From Deinococcus indicus (GTDB lineage: Bacteria; Deinococcota; Deinococci; Deinococcales; Deinococcaceae), in contig NZ_NHMK01000003.1 in the NCBI RefSeq assembly GCF_002198095.1, forward strand, positions 35,726 to 99,725: a stretch of 64,000 nucleotides of DNA, in the 5' to 3' direction. Positions within the stretch are counted from its first letter, which is position 1, and each line of letters starts with the position of its first letter. The position numbers and the translations under genes were made by a program. Of this stretch, positions 46,780-53,510 are shown in pieces. The notes under the pieces were generated by a model, which saw only the letters and a program-made list of their open reading frames with translations, did no database searches and was not told where the DNA came from.

Positions 46780-47234
46780 GCGCTCACCTCGGCCGGCTGG
46801 GACAGCACGCGCAGGTGGCCATCAGCGCCGGGTTCGAACACCACGCGGAACCCGTACAGCAGCGCTTCACTGTCACGGGCACTGTCGATCTCGCGCAGCT
46901 GGTCGATCAGGTGCGTGGTGACGGCCGCCGCCGCGCTGCCGTCCAGGCCTTCCCTCACGAGCAGGTCCTGCTGGATCAGGCCGATCAGGTCCTCGTACAT
47001 CACGCCGATGACCGGTTCGTCGAACGTCGCGGCGACCTGCTGGGCCGTCATGTTCCACGACTGGGCAGCATGGTCGAGCGCCGTCATGGGGTTGAGGACC
47101 GGGCCGGCCCAGTCGCCCTCGTCGTTCGCCTTCAGCCACCAGCGGGCGGCGGGGTACGCCGCGTCGAGGCGCAGCAGGTGTTCGGTCGTGATGGTCAGGT
47201 ACGTCGCGGGTTCCGTGGCGTCGTGCGTGGTCAT
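46776..47234 (-). CDS. unknown 152-residue protein, first of its unit
   Basis: THDATEPATYLTITTEHLLRLDAAYPAARWWLKANDEGDWAGPVLNPMTALDHAAQSWNMTAQQVAATFDEPVIGVMYEDLIGLIQQDLLVREGLDGSAAAAVTTHLIDQLREIDSARDSEALLYGFRVVFEPG. Mixed alpha-beta; diverges from the integrase gene 26 bases away. Not recognised. Confidence 0.58.
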   Translation of the reverse strand: MTTHDATEPATYLTITTEHLLRLDAAYPAARWWLKANDEGDWAGPVLNPMTALDHAAQSWNMTAQQVAATFDEPVIGVMYEDLIGLIQQDLLVREGLDGSAAAAVTTHLIDQLREIDSARDSEALLYGFRVVFEPGADGHLRVLSQPAEVSA

Positions 47235-47248
47235 GGGGGGCTCCTCTG

Positions 47249-47254
47249 TATGCT
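47249..47254 (+). promoter_or_regulatory. -10 box TATGCT, leaderless start for the integrase
   Basis: TATGCT, then GCGGGT, then ATG at 47261. The identical spacer GCGGGT stands before the repressor ATG at 50506. No Shine-Dalgarno. Confidence 0.55.
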
Positions 47255-47260
47255 GCGGGT

Positions 47261-48232
47261 ATGAGTGGCCTGGAGTTGATGGCGTACAACCTGGAATTGC
47301 AGGGCCGCGCGGACCGGGTGGGCAGCCAGGAACCGGACGTCCTCCGGAAGGACGCGTTGCGCGCCGCGCGGGACGTGGACGTGCCGGGCCTCTGGGCGAT
47401 CACGGAGGCGTTCCTGGTGCTGCGGGGCGGGCGGGGCGCCCGCGTCAGCCTGCGCACCCTGGAGAGTTACGAGACCGGGTTGCGCTTCCTGGTGGAGTGG
47501 GCGGCCGGGGCAGGCATGAGCTTCATCCGGCCGAAACCGAACGACGGGTACCGGTACGTCCGGTACCTCGAAGCCAAGGGCCTCGCGCCGAGTACCGTCC
47601 GCGTCCGGCTGGCCGCCGCCCGGGCCGTGTTCGCCGCGCTGCGCTGGGCGGGCGCGACCGACGTCGCGCCGTTCACGGACGTCCGGGCCGCGAGTGATCC
47701 CGTCCCCGCCTGGGAGAAGCGAAAGCCGTACCCGGACCGGGACGTGCAGGCGCTGCTCGACCACGCGGACGAGCAGGAGCGGGTGATGGTGCTGCTCGGC
47801 GCGGACTGCGGCCTGCGCGTCACCGAGATGACCACGCTGCTGCGCGCCGACGTCCGCGCCGGCGGGGACCGGCCGTACCTGACCGTGACCGGCAAACGCC
47901 AGAAACGCCAGCAGGTCCCGCTCTCCCGGCGGTCGGAAGCGGCGCTCGTCGAGTGGATCCGCATGACCCCGTCCTACGGGCCGCACGTCCTCACGCTCCG
48001 CAGTGGCCGCGCCGTCGAGCAGCGCATCCTGCAGCTGTGCGAACGCGCCGGCATTCCGTACCAGGGCCGCGAGGTGCACGGCCTGCGGCACACCGCCGGC
48101 ACCCGCATGTACCGCGAAACGAAGGACGTCCTGGCGGTCCGGGATCACCTGCGGCACGCGAGCATCACGACCAGCGAAACGTACGTGAACTACGCCCGCG
48201 AAGGCGAGAAAGCCCTGAACCGCGACTGGTGA
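47261..48232 (+). CDS. tyrosine-family integrase
   Basis: 323 residues; site-specific recombination at att. N-terminal SAM-like core-binding domain (about 40-145: TLESYETGLRFLVEWAAGAG ... STVRVRLAAARAVFAALRWAG), then the catalytic domain with Arg186 (ADCGLRVTEM), the beta-hairpin TVTGKRQKRQQVPL (Lys211-214 region), His273-x2-Arg276 (VHGLRHTAG), His299 (LRHA) and Tyr308 (TSETYVNYA). Probably leaderless. It is on the plus strand between minus-strand genes, with a tRNA-like remnant 420 bases downstream. Confidence 0.93.
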   Translation: MSGLELMAYNLELQGRADRVGSQEPDVLRKDALRAARDVDVPGLWAITEAFLVLRGGRGARVSLRTLESYETGLRFLVEWAAGAGMSFIRPKPNDGYRYVRYLEAKGLAPSTVRVRLAAARAVFAALRWAGATDVAPFTDVRAASDPVPAWEKRKPYPDRDVQALLDHADEQERVMVLLGADCGLRVTEMTTLLRADVRAGGDRPYLTVTGKRQKRQQVPLSRRSEAALVEWIRMTPSYGPHVLTLRSGRAVEQRILQLCERAGIPYQGREVHGLRHTAGTRMYRETKDVLAVRDHLRHASITTSETYVNYAREGEKALNRDW

Positions 48233-48640
48233 TCAGGGGGTGCGCAGGAGGCGGGCCAGCAGGCTGGGGCCACGTTCGTGGCGCTGCATGATCGGCGGCG
48301 GCGGAGGAGGCGGGCGCAGCGCGTCACTCTCGCGGCGTTCCGCCGGGCGCGCGGGCCAGCTCAGCTCCAGCACGCCGGTCGGCAGCAGGTCACGCATGTG
48401 CACCGTCACGCCATACCCGAGGGCCTGGAAGATCGTGGCGATCTCCCCGGTCAGGTCCGGCCGGGCGAGGTTCAGCTGGACCGAGGTTCCCTTCCGGGCG
48501 GCGGGCAGGACTGCCTTCGCCAGCAGGTCGGCCACCTGCTGTTCCGCCTCGACGGCGCGCGGCAGTTTCGGGTTGTGCTGGTCGTGAATCCGCGCGGCGT
48601 CCTGCGCGGTCATGAGTTCCTTCGGGATCAGGCTGTTCAA
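48233..48640 (-). CDS. unknown 135-residue protein beside the integrase
   Basis: From TTG 48640, with GGAGG four bases upstream; its stop abuts the integrase stop (convergent). IPKELMTAQDAARIHDQHNPKLPRAVEAEQQVADLLAKAVLPAARKGTSVQLNLARPDLTGEIATIFQALGYGVTVHMRDLLPTGVLELSWP: helix-strand pattern of a small ferredoxin-like fold, then a Pro-rich tail. It could be an excisionase-like partner by position, but no HTH is evident. Confidence 0.58.
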   Translation of the reverse strand: MNSLIPKELMTAQDAARIHDQHNPKLPRAVEAEQQVADLLAKAVLPAARKGTSVQLNLARPDLTGEIATIFQALGYGVTVHMRDLLPTGVLELSWPARPAERRESDALRPPPPPPPIMQRHERGPSLLARLLRTP

Positions 48641-48654
48641 GGTGCCTCCTGTGG

Positions 48655-48696
48655 CTCGGCGGCGGGAATCGAACCCGCGCATGCGCCAGGGCCGAG
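48655..48696 (-). other. tRNA acceptor/T-arm minihelix, candidate attP core
   Basis: Minus strand: CTCGGCC, 11 bases, T arm GCGGG-TTCGATT-CCCGC, then CGCCGAG. The acceptor pairs 6 of 7 with no D or anticodon arm between. A tRNA 3' end next to an integrase gene is the usual attP signature. Beyond it, GGGCCG/CGGCCC and GGCCCGC/GCGGGCC hairpins follow (48690-48730). The host tRNA cannot be named from this. Confidence 0.55.
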
Positions 48697-48740
48697 ATGT
48701 CAGCGGCCCGCTGCTGTGACGCGGCGGGCCGGGTGAGTGA

Positions 48741-49506
48741 CCGACTGGGGGGCGACGTGCTACATGGCCGGACCTCCACGGTGAACTTCGCCGGGTGTCA
48801 CCGCCGGCGCGGCTGTGGAACGGCCCCAGGGCGGGACCGGTACTCGGAGCGCGCTGGACCTCCCAGCGCGCCCCAGTGCAACAAGAGGGAAAGGGGCGAA
48901 TGACGACGGGCGGCAGGTGATTCCACGCGCTTCCCCGGTGGTGTGGGGGTGCAGGCGCACGCCGCGCCTGCTCGGGTCCCGGCCTCTCTCGGCCTGCTCG
49001 TCACGCTGCTCCCCGCGTTTGGGGTGACCTTCCCGGTGTGCAGGGCCGCGCTGGTGGCGGTTCGCTGCGGGTGGGGATGGCGGTCACGGGCACGCATCAG
49101 GGTGATGCGTTTCGACTGGTACCCAGACCAGCCTGAATCGTCGGCCGGTGCCCAGACCGGCCTGAGTCGAACGGGATGACGCTCAGGCGGGAGCGGCCGG
49201 GCTGTGCACGCCGCTCCCTGCATCCGACCGGAACCGCCGGTCGCGGGACGCGCCTTCCCCATGGCGTCATGTCCAGGCTCAGCGCTTGTCGGGCTACCCC
49301 CGTGCGGGCGGCGCTGAGAACCTCGGATCTGTGGCGGAGCTCGCCAGTGCTCCTGTTTAGAAATTCCGGACCTGATCCCCGGCGCAGGGGGTCCGCGCGG
49401 TCAGCCGGGCGCTGGCGTGGGCAGCCTCCCCGACGTCTCGCTGTCAGCAGGTGGGGCCCCACCTGGAACGGTGCCCGCCAGACCACCTGGCGGGACTTAC
49501 TTGATG
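48741..49506. other. non-coding 0.77-kb stretch rich in hairpins
   Basis: No ORF has coding-like composition. Inverted repeats: GCATCA-GGG-TGATGC (49094-49108); two tandem units 29 bases apart, CTGGT-ACCCAG-ACCAG-CCTGAATCG (49116-49140) and CCGGT-GCCCAG-ACCGG-CCTGAGTCG (49145-49169), which differ by compensating changes in the stem; CGACCGG/CCGGTCG (49225-49243). Could hold integrase arm sites or structured RNA. Confidence 0.6.
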
Positions 49507-49580
49507 CGGGGCGGGCAGGAATCGAACCTGCGTCTCCCCAGCCTCGGGCCGGGGCGCTCTCCCAACAGAGCTACCTCCCC
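49507..49580 (-). tRNA. tRNA-like gene, anticodon arm irregular
   Basis: Acceptor GGGGAGG/CCGCCCC (one mismatch), D arm GCTC-TGTTGGGA-GAGC, T arm GCAGG-TTCGATT-CCTGC, G73, no encoded CCA. The anticodon stem is CCCCGG/CTGGGG (6 bp) with loop CCCGAGG. In that register anticodon CGA would be read, but base 33 is C and not U, and one base is extra. Functional status doubtful; may be a phage tRNA in decay. Confidence 0.5.
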
Positions 49581-50094
49581 ACGCAGCGCCCCGTCCTGGC
49601 GGCGCTGATGGTGTGAGTGTTCGGGCCGGCGTGTCGCGCCGGTTCACGCGCCCGGATCGGCCGGGCGCCAGCCTGCGCTTTGCTGCTCTCGGCCGCGCAG
49701 GTGGCCTCAACACTGGTCATCTCGGCGTCCAGGTCTGCCGTCTCCCCTGCTGTCTCGCGCCTGGGGAGTCGAGGCGCGCCGCGTCACTCCCGGTTGCAGG
49801 AACTTTCCGCCGGTCGGTCTTCGGGTCGTGGGTGTTGCTCGCGCAGCTGCTCGGGTGGCGGTAGCCTGCACGGACCTGCGCCCCCGCGACTTCAGGGGGA
49901 GGTTTCCGTCACGCGCCGTTCCGGTACCACGGGGGTCCGGTCCCGTCCCCGACTGGGGGGCGGGCTGTCAGCTGCGATCGATCTCGCGTTCGTTGTCATG
50001 CGGCTCACCGGGCAAACCCGGATGCAACTGTGGAGGAATGGACCCTGGTCGTCGGGGGCGGTCCGGGGTATCGCCCGTGGGATGAAACGAAAAG
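49581..50094. other. non-coding 0.5-kb stretch upstream of the switch region
   Basis: No coding-like frame. Several inverted repeats (CCGGG-CAAA-CCCGG near 50010-50024; CGCCCGG-ATCGG-CCGGGCG near 49649-49667). I see no promoter or gene that I can support. Confidence 0.5.
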
Positions 50095-50123
50095 AGCCGC
50101 TCAGTCCATGGCGGACGGCGGCT
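50095..50123 (-). terminator. terminator of the small XRE gene
   Basis: Minus strand AGCCGC ... GCGGCT followed by CTTTTCG, starting right at the stop of 50123-50365. Confidence 0.65.
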
Positions 50124-50365
50124 TACACGGCCTGTTGTGTTTCGGGGATCTCGTCGGTGATGGCCTCGGGCTTAACACCCAGATAGTCACAAAGTGCTTC
50201 GAAAGAGTTCCAGTCGAAGGAGGTGCGACCCGATCCTTTTTCCCACTGGTTGTAGCCCTGCCAGGTCATTCCGGCGGCGGCGGCGGCGGCGGATTTGGTG
50301 CCGTCACCGGCCTTTTTCCGGGCTTCCCGCAGGAGCTGGGGGTTGATCTGGCGTCGGGTTGGCAT
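50123..50365 (-). CDS. small XRE-type regulator, Cro-like position
   Basis: 80 residues. NPQLLREARKKAGDGTKSAAAAAAGMTWQGYNQWEKGSGRTSFDWNSFEALCDYLGVKPEAI is an HTH_3 domain with a short alanine-rich insertion before the recognition helix. ATG at 50365 stands six bases after TAGGAT (50377-50372), so leaderless, and the operator 50375-50389 covers this -10. Divergent from the larger repressor gene. By position it is the Cro/CI partner. Confidence 0.75.
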   Translation of the reverse strand: MPTRRQINPQLLREARKKAGDGTKSAAAAAAGMTWQGYNQWEKGSGRTSFDWNSFEALCDYLGVKPEAITDEIPETQQAV

Positions 50366-50374
50366 GCATCTATC

Positions 50375-50389
50375 CTAAACTCAGTTTAG
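50375..50389. promoter_or_regulatory. operator O1, CTAAACTCAGTTTAG
   Basis: Perfect 15-bp dyad with central C. It overlaps the -10 box (TAGGAT, 50377-50372) of the small XRE gene. Same sequence family as O2-O5. Confidence 0.85.
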
Positions 50390-50481
50390 AAAATACGCAA
50401 CAGGGTAAACCGCAGCTATTTCAAAATAGTCACAACGGCACTGTTGCCGCGGGGGCGCCCGCCGGGTAGCTAGCAGGTCAT

Positions 50482-50496
50482 CTAAACTCCGTTTAT
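50482..50496. promoter_or_regulatory. operator O2 and -10 box of the repressor gene
   Basis: CTAAACTCCGTTTAT, 12-13 of 15 like O1. It overlaps -10 TATAGT (50494-50499), which stands six bases (GCGGGT) before ATG 50506. Binding here would repress the repressor gene itself. Confidence 0.8.
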
Positions 50497-50505
50497 AGTG
50501 CGGGT

Positions 50506-51075
50506 ATGGCACGGAGACGCACGGAATCCCATCAGGACGGCAACGAGACCGCCGAACTGATGCCGTCCCCAGTCGTAACCGAGCAAGCCCTCAGCAGAGG
50601 ATTGAAACTTCAGCAGTGGCTGGACCGACGGGGATTACGACAGGCCGACCTTGCCCGCATGAGCGGTCTGACCGAGATGACCATCTCGAAGTACATCTCA
50701 GGGAAGACCGACATCGGGTCGATGCGGTCAGCCAGCATCACCAAGCTGCTCGACGGCATGTTCGTGAGCGACGCCTGGGCCTGGACGTATTTCGAGATCC
50801 CTGTTGAGACGCGGTCCAGCTGGCGCTCGCTGCGGCAGGGCAAGATGGGCCCGCCCGAGCAGGGCGCGCTGGAAACGTTCCTGGCCGACCTGCCCGTGCA
50901 GGGCAGTGGTTGGATGATCCCGGCCCAGAGCATGCTGACCGTCGATCCCGCCGACAAGAGCGGCGGCCTGCAGATCGGGCAGTTCGGCGGGGCGTACTGG
51001 ATCGCCAAAAAAGAAGAACAGCCCGCAGGGGCTGTCCTTCTGGGGAGATTCGTCAGCTCAGGTCCTCCCGCATAA
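50506..51075 (+). CDS. phage repressor-like XRE protein
   Basis: 189 residues. HTH at about 33-75: LQQWLDRRGLRQADLARMSGLTEMTISKYISGKTDIGSMRSASITKLLDGM, a full XRE motif. The C-terminal part (100-189) has a beta-like ending (GGAYWIAKKEEQPAGAVLLGRFV) but no Ser-Lys S24 protease dyad that I can see, so RecA-driven self-cleavage is not supported. Leaderless start; operators O1/O2 at its promoter region. Its last 23 bases overlap the convergent gene 51053-51268 and that gene's terminator. Confidence 0.8.
   Translation: MARRRTESHQDGNETAELMPSPVVTEQALSRGLKLQQWLDRRGLRQADLARMSGLTEMTISKYISGKTDIGSMRSASITKLLDGMFVSDAWAWTYFEIPVETRSSWRSLRQGKMGPPEQGALETFLADLPVQGSGWMIPAQSMLTVDPADKSGGLQIGQFGGAYWIAKKEEQPAGAVLLGRFVSSGPPA
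51007..51035 (-). terminator. strong terminator of the convergent gene, inside the repressor 3' end
   Basis: Minus strand ACAGCCC-CTGC-GGGCTGT followed by TCTTCTTTTTT. It serves the gene 51053-51268 and lies within the repressor coding region. Confidence 0.85.
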
Positions 51076-51268
51076 CCTGGAGCGCCTCTCGCACCTTCTC
51101 CATCTCGGCCTCTGTGTCGAAGTAAACGTGGTAGAGGCCGTTGTCTTCAGTGACTTCAAATTGAGCCACCTTCTGAAGCTCTACCAATTCGGCGGAATAG
51201 AGCATGGTCGGCAGAGTGAGGCGCTTGTCGGGCATGTGGGCATTGTGACTCAATCTGTGCTCCCGCAT
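51053..51268 (-). CDS. unknown 71-residue protein of the switch region
   Basis: RLTLPTMLYSAELVELQKVAQFEVTEDNGLYHVYFDTEAEMEKVREALQVMREDLS: beta-alpha small domain. ATG 51268 or internal ATG 51235 (MPDKRLTL) could start it. Last gene of the minus-strand run TPR regulator - peptide - this gene, closed by the terminator at 51007-51035. Not recognised. Confidence 0.65.
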   Translation of the reverse strand: MREHRLSHNAHMPDKRLTLPTMLYSAELVELQKVAQFEVTEDNGLYHVYFDTEAEMEKVREALQVMREDLS

Positions 51269-51311
51269 TACGTCATTTGCGTATAGGGTTACCTGAACGT
51301 GAAGGGATCGA

Positions 51312-51443
51312 TCAGCACTCGGCGCAGGGATCGTTTTTCACGATGGGCGGCTTGGGAGGAGGGGTCACGGTCCCTGCGGCGAGGACTCCGCTGGTCGCGG
51401 TCAGGAGGGTGAAGGCAGCGAGCATCAGAAGCGATTTCTTCAT
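51312..51443 (-). CDS. 43-residue secreted peptide, candidate signalling pre-peptide
   Basis: KK, a hydrophobic core (SLLMLAAFTLLTATSGV) and LAA give a Sec signal peptide. Cleavage after Ala23 would release GTVTPPPKPPIVKNDPCAEC, ending in two cysteines. The ATG is six bases after TAGGCT (51455-51450); GGAGG is too close to serve as SD, so leaderless. It lies 47 bases downstream of the TPR regulator gene on the same strand, with operator-like site O3 just before its promoter. Size, export signal and position resemble Phr/AimP genes next to RRNPP receptors. Signalling is inference. Confidence 0.65.
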   Translation of the reverse strand: MKKSLLMLAAFTLLTATSGVLAAGTVTPPPKPPIVKNDPCAEC

Positions 51444-51479
51444 GCCTCCAGCCTACGAGCAGAGCCGGAAAATAGCGAT

Positions 51480-51494
51480 ATCAACAGAGTTTAT
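51480..51494. promoter_or_regulatory. operator-like site O3 before the peptide gene
   Basis: ATCAACAGAGTTTAT, 12 of 15 positions like CTAAACTGAGTTTAT. It overlaps the stop of the TPR gene and lies just upstream of the -35 position of the peptide promoter. Confidence 0.5.
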
Positions 51495-52966
51495 AGGCCC
51501 AGGGCGTCTTTAATTTCCTGGCGGAGGGCCGCGCTATCGACCCATTCAAGCGCGCGGCTCTGAGCCGCCTCCCACGACTTCCGATGCGAGAAGCGAGCCT
51601 GCTCACTGAACCGTCCAATAATCCTGATCAGTCCACCCAGATTCACGTATTCCCGCGCACCGATCTGCGTCAGGATGTCGCGGATCCGCTGCGCCGCCTG
51701 CGGATGGGGCCGGGATTCCGGACCCGTTCGGCCCGTCGCGGCGGCCAGGACCATCACCGAACTGCCGTTACTGCGCCCCGGCAGACGGTGCTGCTGGTAG
51801 CGGAACGAGAGCTCACCGCCGATCAACAGCGGCACTTCCGGCAGGCTCTCCGCCACCTCTTGATGCATCTCCGGCAGCATGGCCAGCAGCGCGAACGTTT
51901 CCGGCGCCAGCGACCGCAGCAGCGTCAGGAACGGCCCGCGTACCGTCATGGCGTTCAGGGCCGCATTGAACTCTGCAACCAGGTCGTCGATGTCGTCGCC
52001 GAAACCGCCCAGCTGATTCGCGCGGACCAGCGCGGCCGCCCGGTGAGCACGCTGGTCTGGCGTCCGGACGGTCAGACCCAGCAGCATCGTCCGGGCCTGC
52101 GCCGCCATTGGCCGGGCCTGAAGCATGCCCCACGCCCGGACGATCGAGCCGTACTCCGACTGTGGACTGGCTCCCTTGCTGAGCGGCGCGTGAAACGGAC
52201 TGCCCAGCCGCAAGGCCCACAGCGCCCGCGCCACCTGACCATACGTGTCACGCGGCTCCAGTTGATCTGCCGATTTGTGATGCCGGCCCAGCAGCGCCAA
52301 GGTGAATGCCTGGATCTCGCTGAACTTCTGATCGCCCCGTGCCAGCAGGGTTGCAGCGGTTTCGTAATCACCCAGGGCCACGTGCGACTCCGCCAGCAGT
52401 CCCAGCGCCCACAGTCGCCGGCGATCAGACAGCGGGGCGCGGTTGATGGCGTTGATCAGCAACTGCGGGTCCGGCTGGCCCATGTTCGTGTGCAGGCGGC
52501 CGATCTCCAGCTCGACGTGTTGCACCCGGTACTGCATGTCGAGCGCCTGGGCCAGCGTGCGTGCCAGATGCAGCTGCGCGAGCGCCTCCGTGAACTGCCG
52601 CGTCTCGCCGAGCGCCATGCCCCGCGCGAACGCGCCGTCGGCGGCGTCTTCCACCGCGTGGGGATCCAGGCTGGTCAGGGGGCGTTCGGACGCCTGCAGG
52701 ATGCTCGCGTACTGCCCGAGGGTGATGTTCGCCAGGAGGCGCAGACCGTGCGCGCCGCTGTCCTGCGTGCGGTCGAGCTCGTCGAGGGCTTCGTTGATGG
52801 TTTTTTTGCACCGGGTGGTCATGGCGATCCGGACCTTCCGGCGCAGGCGCAGGCTCTGAGGGGCGTCTGCGATGTCTGACACGAGTTCGGTGGGGTGGTT
52901 CGAGGTGCTGATCAGGCGGTCCCAGGTGGCGGGCGTGCTGGCGGATTCGTGCAGGGTCAGAGTCAT
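51491..52966 (-). CDS. TPR-type regulator, candidate peptide receptor
   Basis: 491 residues from ATG 52966 (TGAGG five bases upstream); ATG 52999 would add 11 residues without SD. Helical throughout. TPR-like pairs include FARGMALGETRQFTEALAQLHLARTLAQALDMQ (about 115-150), VELEIGRLHTNMGQ and WALGLLAESHVALGDYETAATLLARGDQKF (about 185-215). No clear HTH at the N-terminus, unlike most RRNPP proteins; a DNA-binding surface is not evident. It lies between the repressors and the early operon, with operators O4/O5 at its start and a secreted-peptide gene behind it. Control of the switch is inference. Confidence 0.65.
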   Translation of the reverse strand: MTLTLHESASTPATWDRLISTSNHPTELVSDIADAPQSLRLRRKVRIAMTTRCKKTINEALDELDRTQDSGAHGLRLLANITLGQYASILQASERPLTSLDPHAVEDAADGAFARGMALGETRQFTEALAQLHLARTLAQALDMQYRVQHVELEIGRLHTNMGQPDPQLLINAINRAPLSDRRRLWALGLLAESHVALGDYETAATLLARGDQKFSEIQAFTLALLGRHHKSADQLEPRDTYGQVARALWALRLGSPFHAPLSKGASPQSEYGSIVRAWGMLQARPMAAQARTMLLGLTVRTPDQRAHRAAALVRANQLGGFGDDIDDLVAEFNAALNAMTVRGPFLTLLRSLAPETFALLAMLPEMHQEVAESLPEVPLLIGGELSFRYQQHRLPGRSNGSSVMVLAAATGRTGPESRPHPQAAQRIRDILTQIGAREYVNLGGLIRIIGRFSEQARFSHRKSWEAAQSRALEWVDSAALRQEIKDALGL

Positions 52967-52972
52967 CAATAC

Positions 52973-52987
52973 CTCAACTGAGTTTAG
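52973..52987. promoter_or_regulatory. operator O4
   Basis: CTCAACTGAGTTTAG, 14 of 15 like the perfect dyad. It overlaps the translation start region of the TPR gene and lies just upstream of the early promoter -35. Confidence 0.8.
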
Positions 52988-52990
52988 GTC

Positions 52991-53020
52991 TTGCTTCATA
53001 GCCTAAACTGAGTTTATACT
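52991..53020 (+). promoter_or_regulatory. early promoter with operator O5 between -35 and -10
   Basis: -35 TTGCTT (52991-52996), 18-base spacer, -10 TATACT (53015-53020). Operator O5 CTAAACTGAGTTTAT (53003-53017) fills the spacer and touches the -10. It should drive the 53.1-64 kb operon and be shut by the repressor in the lysogen, as for lambda PR. Confidence 0.8.
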
Positions 53021-53108
53021 CTGGTCAAGCCCGAGCAAAACGGCGAATCCCCCTCTCCAGAACACGCCAGCCAGCGAATCCAACAGGAGAGGGGGAACGA
53101 GGCCCAGC

Positions 53109-53510
53109 ATGACGTACTCCCCCCAGACCGTCAACCCCGCCCCCCGCTTCAACCTCGCCCTGATCGTGAATGAGGCCCGCCTGCACGGCGCGGCGTTCAA
53201 CATCCTGAAGCCCGACCGCGTGATCACCGTGGACGGCGCCGAGTACAGCCTGGAGTGGATGCAGACCGGGTTCGACACCATGTCCCCCACCCGGAAGTAC
53301 GGCGTGACCGTCACCTGCCGCGAGACCGGCCGTCGCGTCGAGTACGCCGTCATCGAGAAGGTCCGCCGCAACCGCCAGGGCGAAGGCAAGCTCCACTACA
53401 ACTGCAAGTACGCCGGGATGAACGTCCACGGGTTCGACGAGGCCAACATTCACCTCGCCCAGACCGCCGCCGCGTTCCTCGCCCGCCGCGCCGCGCAGGT
53501 AGCCGCGTGA
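53109..53510 (+). CDS. first early gene, unknown 133-residue protein
   Basis: FNLALIVNEARLHGAAFNILKPDRVITVDGAEYSLEWMQTGFDTMSPTRKYGVTVTCRETGRRVEYAVIEKVRRNRQGEGKLHYNCKYAGMNVHGFDEANIHLAQTAAAFLAR: alpha-beta single domain. GAGG lies before the ATG, about 90 bases after the promoter. Not recognised. Confidence 0.65.
   Translation: MTYSPQTVNPAPRFNLALIVNEARLHGAAFNILKPDRVITVDGAEYSLEWMQTGFDTMSPTRKYGVTVTCRETGRRVEYAVIEKVRRNRQGEGKLHYNCKYAGMNVHGFDEANIHLAQTAAAFLARRAAQVAA

Noticed and set aside
48697..48730. Complete tRNA with a 9-base anticodon loop (GGGCCG-CTGACATCT-CGGCCC)
   Set aside because: The 5' acceptor strand and D arm cannot be found. The shorter acceptor/T-arm minihelix explains the sequence better.
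48798..50085. Several frames of 60-190 codons in the 48.7-50.1 kb stretch
   Set aside because: Lack SD or leaderless starts, cross the tRNA-like genes and hairpins, and show no coding-like composition.
51277..51513. 78-codon plus-strand frame
   Set aside because: Antisense to the secreted-peptide gene. No SD, composition not coding-like.
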